This document shows, in pieces, positions 1 to 6,007 of a stretch of DNA of 6,007 nt. The stretch is from an uncultured Flavobacterium sp. (GTDB lineage Bacteria; Bacteroidota; Bacteroidia; Flavobacteriales; Flavobacteriaceae), in the NCBI GenBank assembly GCA_946480635.1, contig CAMLKV010000152.1, positions 1 to 6,007 on the forward strand. Direction: 5' to 3'. The translations under genes were made by a program, and so were the position numbers. The stretch's first letter is position 1; the number at the start of each line of letters is the position of its first letter. The notes under the pieces were generated by a model. It saw only the letters and a list, made by a program, of their open reading frames with translations, made no database searches and had not been told where the DNA came from.

Positions 1-526
1 AATTAAAAATATTTTTTGAATAATATATGACAATGTATAGTAAAAGTAGAAATGCTGCTGTGATAGCAAAGAGCATTGTTTTGATTAAGTTTTCAGCCTG
101 ATTAATCTCAAAATAGTTCTCTGCAACCGTTATAACGATGAAGTCACTTTTTTTAGATTTGTATTTTATACCCTTGTAAAGATATTCGTTAGTCACAAAT
201 CGTGCCTGACCTTTTTTTATCACATCTTTGAAAAACAATTCATCAACGCCTACTTTTTTTGATTCACTAATTATATTTAGCTTGTCATTAATGGGAATAA
301 AAAAATCTTTTTCGTGAGGTAGTTTGTCTGAAGGTTCTTCTTTTGAAAAATTAGTTTCACCTGCAAATCTTTCTTTGGCTACTTTGTTTGCTCTTGCCTC
401 CAGTAATCGGAATAAATAATCTTCTGAATAATTAGAAACAGTGGCATAAATAAAAATACTGAATAGAAAAATAACTATTAAGAAAGGGATTAAAAACAGT
501 AAAATGATTCTTGAGTTTTTTTTCAT
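1..526 (-). CDS. Sensor histidine kinase, N-terminal part (cut by window edge)
   Basis: This frame is open from an ATG at 526 down to base 1 and encodes the first 175 residues of a membrane protein. It starts MKKNSRIILLFLIPF and has a hydrophobic segment at about residues 7-28. An extracytoplasmic region of about 118 residues (29-147) follows, rich in Lys, Glu and Asp, then a second hydrophobic segment at about 148-169. The window ends just after it, before any HAMP, HisKA or ATPase domain, so no catalytic residue is visible. The call rests on this two-helix topology and on position directly downstream of an OmpR-type regulator (27 bp gap, same strand), the usual arrangement of a cognate pair. 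I do not recognise the sensor domain or its signal. It would sense a periplasmic or membrane stimulus and phosphorylate the neighbouring regulator. The leader contains GAAAGGCA about 8 bases before the ATG, a weak ribosome-binding match. Confidence 0.8.
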   Translation of the reverse strand, partial: MKKNSRIILLFLIPFLIVIFLFSIFIYATVSNYSEDYLFRLLEARANKVAKERFAGETNFSKEEPSDKLPHEKDFFIPINDKLNIISESKKVGVDELFFKDVIKKGQARFVTNEYLYKGIKYKSKKSDFIVITVAENYFEINQAENLIKTMLFAITAAFLLLLYIVIYYSKNIFN

Positions 527-553
527 AAATCAGTTGCCTTTCATTGCTCGGTA

Positions 554-1255
554 TTAATTTTCACGTAAGACATAACCCATGCCTATAACAGTATGGATTA
601 TCTTGTCATCAGGTTTTATGTCTACTTTTTTTCTAAGATAATTGATGTATACATCTACTACATTGGTGCCTAAATCATAATCAACTCCCCAAACTGCTTC
701 CAATATGTCCATTCTTGAAAGAACTTTGTTTTTGTTTTTTAGCAAATAGAGTAATAGCTTGTATTCGGTTGAGGTTAGGGAGATCTCTTCGTCTCCAAGC
801 GTAACTGTTTTAGTATAGTCGTTTATTTTTAAATCGTTGAACGTGTATAAATGTTCAGAAAAACTTTCGTCGTTTTGGGATACTATCTGTCCTGAAGAAC
901 GTCTCAGTAAAGTTTTGATACGCGCTACAAGTTCAATGAACTTGAATGGTTTTACTAAGTAGTCGTCTGCTCCGTTTTCTAATCCTAAAACTATGTTTTC
1001 GGATGTGCCAAGGGCAGTTAAAAAAAGAATCGGTACAATTTGATTTTTTGTGCGTATTGATTTGCAGACCTCCAATCCGTTCATTTCTGGTAACATGATG
1101 TCTAAAATAATCAGGTCAAAATTGTTTTCAAGGGCTAATTGTAAACCTGTTTTACCATCAAAAGCAACACTAACTTCAAATCCTTCTTCAGTCAATCCTT
1201 TTTTTATAAAAGAAACAACATGAGCTTCGTCTTCAACTAAAAGTATTTTTTTCAT
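554..1255 (-). CDS. OmpR/PhoB-family response regulator
   Basis: A complete 233-residue two-component response regulator, the usual length for the OmpR family. The receiver domain spans about residues 1-118: acidic pocket E8/D9, phosphoacceptor D52 in LIILDIMLP, T80 in FLTA and K102 in VKPF, all as expected for an active receiver. A linker of about 20 residues leads to a winged-helix DNA-binding domain at about 137-232, with the typical LTSTEYKLLLYL start, the recognition-helix segment VVDVYINYLRKKVD and the wing IGMGYVLREN. It should bind DNA as a phosphorylated dimer, usually at direct repeats. It is the first gene of a minus-strand operon with the histidine kinase after it. The ATG at 1255 is preceded by an A-rich leader with no Shine-Dalgarno, normal for this phylum. 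The target genes are unknown; autoregulation through repeats in the upstream gap is possible. Confidence 0.95.
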   Translation of the reverse strand: MKKILLVEDEAHVVSFIKKGLTEEGFEVSVAFDGKTGLQLALENNFDLIILDIMLPEMNGLEVCKSIRTKNQIVPILFLTALGTSENIVLGLENGADDYLVKPFKFIELVARIKTLLRRSSGQIVSQNDESFSEHLYTFNDLKINDYTKTVTLGDEEISLTSTEYKLLLYLLKNKNKVLSRMDILEAVWGVDYDLGTNVVDVYINYLRKKVDIKPDDKIIHTVIGMGYVLREN

Positions 1256-1364
1256 TTTTTGATGATGCTTTAACTTGAAGAAATAGTCATAAATTTATTT
1301 TAAAAGGCAAGGCAAGTTAAAAAAAATACTACGAAGTTAATACCTTTGTGAAAAATAATAAATT
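1256..1364. promoter_or_regulatory. Divergent intergenic region with TTAACTT/AAGTTAA repeats
   Basis: This 109-bp gap separates the response-regulator operon (minus) from the trans-sulfuration gene (plus) and must hold both promoters. The heptamer AAGTTAA lies at 1314-1320 and again at 1334-1340, exactly 20 bp apart (about two helical turns). Its complement TTAACTT lies at 1270-1276. The outer pair extends to a perfect 9-bp inverted repeat, TTTAACTTG (1269-1277) and CAAGTTAAA (1313-1321). AAGGC is also repeated at 1304-1308 and 1309-1313, directly before AAGTT. The spacing suits a DNA-binding protein, possibly the adjacent regulator, but that is inference; such AT-rich heptamers can recur by chance. 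No clean TAnnTTTG box was seen for the minus-strand operon; the nearest is TAAATTTA at 1290-1297. Confidence 0.35.
1341..1348 (+). promoter_or_regulatory. Candidate -7 promoter box for the cystathionine gene
   Basis: TACCTTTG matches the Bacteroidota sigma-ABfA -7 consensus TAnnTTTG. It sits 16 bases before the ATG at 1365, leaving a very short, A-rich leader. No good TTTG -33 element lies 17-20 bases upstream; the region there is GTTAAAAA. The second AAGTTAA repeat (1334-1340) directly abuts the box, so a protein bound there would affect initiation. Confidence 0.5.
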
Positions 1365-2510
1365 ATGAAATTTAATACAAAAGCGATACATGGTGGTCAA
1401 CACCATGAAAAAGTAACTGGAGCAGTTATGCCTCCAGTATTTCAAACATCTACTTTTGCTCAAGTTTCTCCTGGGCAACCAGTAGGAGAATATGAATATA
1501 GCCGTGCGGCCAACCCAACTCGTCAAGCTTTAGAAGATGCTTTGGCTTCAATCGAAAATGGAGCAAGAGGTTTGGCTTTTGCATCAGGATTAGCTGCTAC
1601 TGATTGTTTACTTCGTTTGTTTAAGGCTGGCGATGAAATCATTGCTATGGACGATTTGTATGGAGGGACATACCGTTTATTTACTCGTTTGTACAAAGAT
1701 AGCGGAATCAAATTTCACTTTGTGGATATGAATGATTTGGAAGGTTTTCAAAAACTGATTAATGAAAACACAAAATTGGTTTGGGTTGAAACACCTACAA
1801 ACCCATTGATGAAATTGGCCGATATTGCTGCGATTGCACAGATTACTAAAAAACATAATATTCTTTTTGCAGTTGACAATACGTTTGCTACTCCATACCT
1901 ACAAAAACCATTGGATTTGGGTGCTGATATTGTAATGCATTCGGCAACAAAATATTTAGGAGGTCATAGTGATGTTATTGCAGGTGCTTTGGTTATTAAA
2001 GACAAAGTATTGGGGGATGAATTACACTTTAAGCAATTTGCTACAGGAGGGACATTAGGTCCTATGGATAGCTTTTTGGTATTGCGTGGAATCAAGACGC
2101 TTCATTTACGTGTGCAACGTCATTGTGAAAATGGTGTAAAAGTTGCTGAATTTCTTCAAAATCACCCAAAAGTTGAAAAAGTATATTATCCAGGATTAGA
2201 AAATCATCCGTTTCATGAGATTGCTAAAAAGCAAATGATTGGGGGTTTTGGAGGGATGGTGACTTTTACTTTCAAATCAGGGGCAAAACAAGATGCAATT
2301 AGTTTTCTTGAAAAACTAAAAGTATTCACCTTAGCAGAATCACTTGGAGGAGTAGAATCACTTGCTAACCATCCTGCTTTAATGACTCATGCTTCAATTC
2401 CTGAAGATAAACGTAAAGAAATAGGTATTACAGATGATTTAGTTCGTTTGAGTGTGGGAGTAGAAGATGCAGATGATTTAATTGAAGATTTAAAACAAGC
2501 GCTAGCTTAA
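1365..2510 (+). CDS. Cystathionine gamma-synthase / gamma-lyase family PLP enzyme
   Basis: A complete 381-residue cytosolic enzyme of the Cys/Met-metabolism PLP family, full length for the group. Visible motifs are YSRAANPTR (45-53, phosphate-binding Tyr and Arg reaching into the neighbouring subunit), ASGLAAT (73-79), Y99 in LYGGTY (stacks on the cofactor ring), D171 in AVDNTFATP (cofactor nitrogen) and the Schiff-base lysine K196 in HSATKYLGGHSDV. The C-terminal part has SLGGVESLANHPALMTHASIP (327 onward), with E331 where cystathionine enzymes carry a specificity glutamate. The Cys typical of methionine gamma-lyase is replaced by Gly (G101), which argues against that activity. It either condenses an activated homoserine ester with cysteine to cystathionine (synthase, MetB) or splits cystathionine to cysteine and 2-oxobutyrate (lyase). 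Sequence alone does not settle this; flavobacterial homologues are generally labelled gamma-synthase. No other sulfur gene is adjacent. The start matches the usual N-terminus of the family. Confidence 0.93.
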   Translation: MKFNTKAIHGGQHHEKVTGAVMPPVFQTSTFAQVSPGQPVGEYEYSRAANPTRQALEDALASIENGARGLAFASGLAATDCLLRLFKAGDEIIAMDDLYGGTYRLFTRLYKDSGIKFHFVDMNDLEGFQKLINENTKLVWVETPTNPLMKLADIAAIAQITKKHNILFAVDNTFATPYLQKPLDLGADIVMHSATKYLGGHSDVIAGALVIKDKVLGDELHFKQFATGGTLGPMDSFLVLRGIKTLHLRVQRHCENGVKVAEFLQNHPKVEKVYYPGLENHPFHEIAKKQMIGGFGGMVTFTFKSGAKQDAISFLEKLKVFTLAESLGGVESLANHPALMTHASIPEDKRKEIGITDDLVRLSVGVEDADDLIEDLKQALA

Positions 2511-2513
2511 AAA

Positions 2514-2544
2514 ATAAAAACCCCGTTTTAAACGGGGTTTTTAT
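2514..2544. terminator. Bidirectional intrinsic terminator
   Basis: Four bases after the stop of the cystathionine gene there is a near-perfect inverted repeat. CCCCG (2521-2525) pairs with CGGGG (2533-2537), extended inward by T/A pairs and outward by an A tract (2516-2520) facing a T tract (2538-2542). Because the A and T tracts flank both sides of the stem, it reads as a Rho-independent terminator on either strand. It lies between two converging genes and probably serves both; the minus-strand gene ends at 2565. Confidence 0.92.
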
Positions 2545-2564
2545 TTAATATATTCTGGTTTGGA

Positions 2565-3312
2565 TTAATTTAAGTAATAGATGTATCCGAAATTTAACCA
2601 AACGTTCCAATCTTTAGATTTGTTTTCAGGAAACATAGTAGGGTTTGGATTTAAACCATCAACCCAGTTTGAAAAATAATATTGCCAACGAAGGTCTAAC
2701 ATTAAATCTGAAAGTGGAGTTAATTTATATCTTGTTCCAACACTACCAACTACTGACCAAGTCGTTCCTTTGTCGTTAGAAAAACCATGTTTTTTTCCTT
2801 CTGAAGGTACCCAGTATTTTGCAAAAATATTATCTTCGTTTAAAAGTTTGCCATCACCATAAGAAGTTTCTACTGTCGGGCTAAAGAAACTGTATTGAGC
2901 ACCTAAGCTAATAAAAGGAGCGTAGCTTCCTGTTGTAGCAGTAAAATCTCTAATACTTAAAGGAAAGAACTCTAACTGCATACCAATGTTGGTAACGGCA
3001 GTGCTTCCTGTCATGGCTTTTAATTTTTTTGCATCTTCAGATTTAACTAGTTTCTCAGGAGTAACCCATTCACCAAAATGCTCTAATTTGGTTTTGTTGT
3101 AAGACAACTCACTTCTTAATTTAAAATGATCGTTGAAATAAGTCTCTGGAGTATAACAGTTACAGTCTGCTCTATATGAAAAATTCAGGTAGTGATTGAA
3201 AAGCTACTGGACCTGCAATAAGACCAAGTTCGTGTGAAAAACCAAACTGGGCTTGTATGGTTTGAATAGATCCAATTAATAATAAGGCGGTTAAGCTAAG
3301 AAATTTAGTCAT
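2565..3312 (-). pseudogene. Disrupted secreted/outer-membrane beta-barrel-like protein gene
   Basis: The gene begins with an ATG at 3312: MTKFLSLTALLLIGS, a signal peptide with likely cleavage after A21 (IQA/QFGF), continuing to GPVAFQS (residue 40). This frame then ends at a TAG (3172-3174). The rest of the protein lies in the +1 frame, recognisable from HYLNFSYRADCNCY (from 3194) and open to the TAA at 2565, about 209 residues. In that frame a TAG at 3204-3206 blocks reading from upstream. The second part has alternating aromatic strands and ends WLNFGYIYYLN, typical of a small outer-membrane beta-barrel. It resembles, from memory, the flavobacterial family named THC0290_0291, of unknown function, in which a stretch of roughly 20-30 residues normally separates GPVAFQS from HYLNF. 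I infer an internal deletion that also shifted the frame. A TTG-started 180-residue call (start 3107) would miss the signal peptide. A sequencing error alone would not explain the missing stretch. Confidence 0.82.
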
Positions 3313-3337
3313 AAGTGAATGTTTAATTCATCAACGA

Positions 3338-3367
3338 CAAATATATAAAAACATCAATGACCTCAAA
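3338..3367 (-). promoter_or_regulatory. Promoter of the disrupted outer-membrane protein gene
   Basis: On the minus strand, TTTG (3367-3364) is followed after 18 bases by TATATTTG (3345-3338). This is a full match to the Bacteroidota -33/-7 pattern TTTG...TAnnTTTG with acceptable spacing. The -7 box ends 25 bases before the ATG at 3312, giving a leader of about 20 bases. The promoter therefore looks intact although its gene is broken, so a transcript may still be made. Confidence 0.65.
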
Positions 3368-3436
3368 ACAAAATCTTAAAAAAAACAAAAATTTAATGTT
3401 TCTTTTATTTTGATTGTGCACTTGTTAGTAAAAAAG

Positions 3437-4859
<1,423 letters not shown>

Positions 4860-4883
4860 TTCAAAAATGATTACAATATTTTC

Positions 4884-4915
4884 AAAAAAGCCTTGCATCA
4901 AGCAAGGCTTTTTTT
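4884..4915 (+). terminator. Rho-independent terminator of gdhA
   Basis: GCCTTGC (4890-4896) and GCAAGGC (4902-4908) form a perfect 7-bp stem around the loop ATCAA. Seven T residues follow (4909-4915), and an A tract precedes the stem (4884-4889) that can extend pairing. It begins 25 bases after the gdhA stop and separates gdhA from the next gene on the same strand. Confidence 0.93.
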
Positions 4916-4955
4916 ATGCTTATTATATTAAAATTTAAAACCTGCCGTTTTTATC

Positions 4956-4963
4956 TATATTTG
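4956..4963 (+). promoter_or_regulatory. Candidate -7 promoter box for the PorZ-like gene
   Basis: TATATTTG is a perfect TAnnTTTG match, placed 22 bases before the ATG at 4986 and downstream of the gdhA terminator. A TTTA at 4934-4937, 18 bases upstream, is a weak -33 candidate. This makes the gene an independent transcription unit rather than an extension of gdhA. Confidence 0.55.
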
Positions 4964-4985
4964 TAACGCAATCAATTATTTTTGA

Positions 4986-6007
4986 ATGAAAAATTTTCTC
5001 TTAATAGTTTTTTCTTTTTTCTTTACTAATTTGTTGATTTCCCAACAAAATAATGTTTGGAAAGGTTATTTTTCCTATAATTCAATTAAAGATATATCTC
5101 AAAGCGCAACTATTTTTTATGGAGCTGCAGAGAATGCATATTTTAAAAGAAACGTAGCTACAAATGAAATTTCAACTACTTCAACAGTAGAAGGACTTTC
5201 AGGACAAACAATTACTCAAATATATCATAGTGAAGCTTTTAAGAAAACTATTATTGGGCATGTTGATGGACTTATAATTGTAGTTAATGAAAAGGATGGG
5301 TCGATGCTCAATGTGGTTGATATTGTGAACAAGCCTTCTGTACCTCCTAATATGAAGAAAATTAATCATATTAATGAATACAATGGTAAGCTTTATATTT
5401 CGACAGATTTTGGTATTTGTGTTTTTGATTTAGCTACTTCAGAGTTTGGAGATACTTATTTTATTGGTTCAAATGGTTCAAATATTCAAATTCTTCAAAC
5501 GACAGTTTTTAATAATACTATATATGCAGTAGCAAATGGCTACGGGCTTCTAAGTGCTTCGGTAAATAACCCTAATCTTGTTGATTACAATCAATGGACA
5601 ATGACAGCTTCAGGAAATTGGACAAGTGTGACAGCAACTACTACTGATGTTGCTTTAGTAAATGTTAGTGGGCAGCTATTTAGATTGGTTGGGAATTCAC
5701 CGGTGTATTTAACAGGGTTTAGTCAAATAACTGTCGATGCAAGATTTGTAGAAAATAATTATATAGTTACAACACAAAACTATGTTTATGTTTTTAATAG
5801 TCAACTTAATGAGATTTTTAGAGTTGATAATTCTATAGATACAACAACCCGTTTTACCTGTGCAACTGTTTTAAGTAATAAGGTTTATATTGGAACACAA
5901 GAAAAAGGGGTGATAACAACCACTCAATCTAATACAATGGCGTTTCAAAATATTTCGCCTAATGGTCCAGACAGAAATAGAATTTTTGCGCTTAAATCTT
6001 TGTCGAA
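4986..6007 (+). CDS. porZ: PorZ-like exported beta-propeller protein, N-terminal part (cut by window edge)
   Basis: The frame is open from the ATG at 4986 to the window end: 340 complete codons, then cut. It starts MKNFLLIVFSFFFTNLLIS, a signal peptide with probable cleavage near residues 19-21. The mature start, VWKGYFSYNSIKDISQS (24-40), followed by repeated beta-strand blocks such as KLYISTDFGICVFDLAT, NTIYAVANGYGLLSA, NYVYVFNSQLNEIFRVD and KVYIGTQEKGVITT, indicates propeller blades. From memory this matches the N-terminus of flavobacterial PorZ proteins, part of the type IX secretion attachment complex that delivers anionic lipopolysaccharide to the PorU sortase at the cell surface. The second propeller and the C-terminal sorting domain expected in PorZ lie beyond the window, so the assignment is not complete. 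Without them a general two-component-regulator-type propeller protein remains the alternative. A tandem GSNGSN is seen at 161-166. Confidence 0.7.
   Translation, partial: MKNFLLIVFSFFFTNLLISQQNNVWKGYFSYNSIKDISQSATIFYGAAENAYFKRNVATNEISTTSTVEGLSGQTITQIYHSEAFKKTIIGHVDGLIIVVNEKDGSMLNVVDIVNKPSVPPNMKKINHINEYNGKLYISTDFGICVFDLATSEFGDTYFIGSNGSNIQILQTTVFNNTIYAVANGYGLLSASVNNPNLVDYNQWTMTASGNWTSVTATTTDVALVNVSGQLFRLVGNSPVYLTGFSQITVDARFVENNYIVTTQNYVYVFNSQLNEIFRVDNSIDTTTRFTCATVLSNKVYIGTQEKGVITTTQSNTMAFQNISPNGPDRNRIFALKSLS
5466..5483 (+). repeat. Tandem 9-bp repeat within the PorZ-like gene
   Basis: GGTTCAAAT occurs twice in direct tandem (5466-5474 and 5475-5483) and encodes GSN twice (residues 161-166). 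It lies in a likely loop of the propeller, after TYFI. It keeps the frame and looks like a small slippage duplication; it may simply be chance. Confidence 0.5.

Noticed and set aside
1329..1526. Minus-strand open frame of 65 codons overlapping the start of the cystathionine gene
   Set aside because: It is antisense to a strongly conserved enzyme, crosses the promoter region and has no recognisable protein features.
1523..1711. Minus-strand open frame of 62 codons inside the cystathionine gene
   Set aside because: It is a shadow of the conserved coding frame, with no supporting promoter or family resemblance.
3172..3206. Programmed +1 ribosomal frameshift joining the two halves of the outer-membrane protein
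   Set aside because: No recognisable +1 slippery site or stimulatory structure was seen, and joining the halves would still leave a product that lacks a stretch usually present in the family. A deletion explains both facts.
3368..3436. A-rich tract in the divergent gap as a possible origin or attachment site
   Set aside because: It is simple AT-rich sequence upstream of two promoters, with no repeats, DnaA-like boxes or duplicated ends.
4860..4985. Possible small RNA or riboswitch between gdhA and the PorZ-like gene
   Set aside because: The only structure is the 7-bp stem with a T tract, fully explained as the gdhA terminator; the rest is a plain AT-rich promoter region.

Overview
The window looks like a piece of a chromosome from a Bacteroidota bacterium, most likely Flavobacterium or a close relative. 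The reasons are the AT-rich base composition, A-rich leaders without clear Shine-Dalgarno sites, repeated matches to the Bacteroidota -7 promoter box TAnnTTTG, and protein families typical of Flavobacteriaceae. No mobile element, CRISPR array, tRNA or rRNA was seen.

Layout: (1) 1-1255, minus strand: a two-component operon, with an OmpR-type response regulator first and its sensor histidine kinase 27 bp downstream. The kinase runs off the left edge after its second membrane segment. (2) 1256-1364: a divergent intergenic region carrying three copies of TTAACTT/AAGTTAA and a plus-strand promoter box. (3) 1365-2510, plus strand: a complete PLP-dependent trans-sulfuration enzyme (cystathionine gamma-synthase or gamma-lyase). 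(4) 2514-2544: a strong symmetric hairpin acting as terminator for two converging genes. (5) 2565-3312, minus strand: a secreted, probably outer-membrane, beta-rich protein gene that is broken. The signal peptide and first 40 residues lie in one frame, the remaining roughly 209 recognisable residues in another, and the segment between them appears to be missing. (6) 3313-3515: a divergent intergenic region with a promoter for each side and a small dyad near the expected gdhA transcription start. (7) 3516-4859, plus strand: a complete 447-residue NADP-type glutamate dehydrogenase, followed by a clear terminator. (8) 4986-6007, plus strand: the start of an exported beta-propeller protein resembling PorZ of the type IX secretion system, cut by the right edge.

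The genes are mostly single units with their own promoters and terminators; only the regulator/kinase pair is an obvious operon. The two enzymes are core amino-acid metabolism (sulfur amino acids and ammonium assimilation), and the last gene points to the gliding/T9SS secretion apparatus of the phylum. No convincing new biological system was found. The most notable observation is the disrupted outer-membrane protein gene, followed by two candidate operator arrangements.
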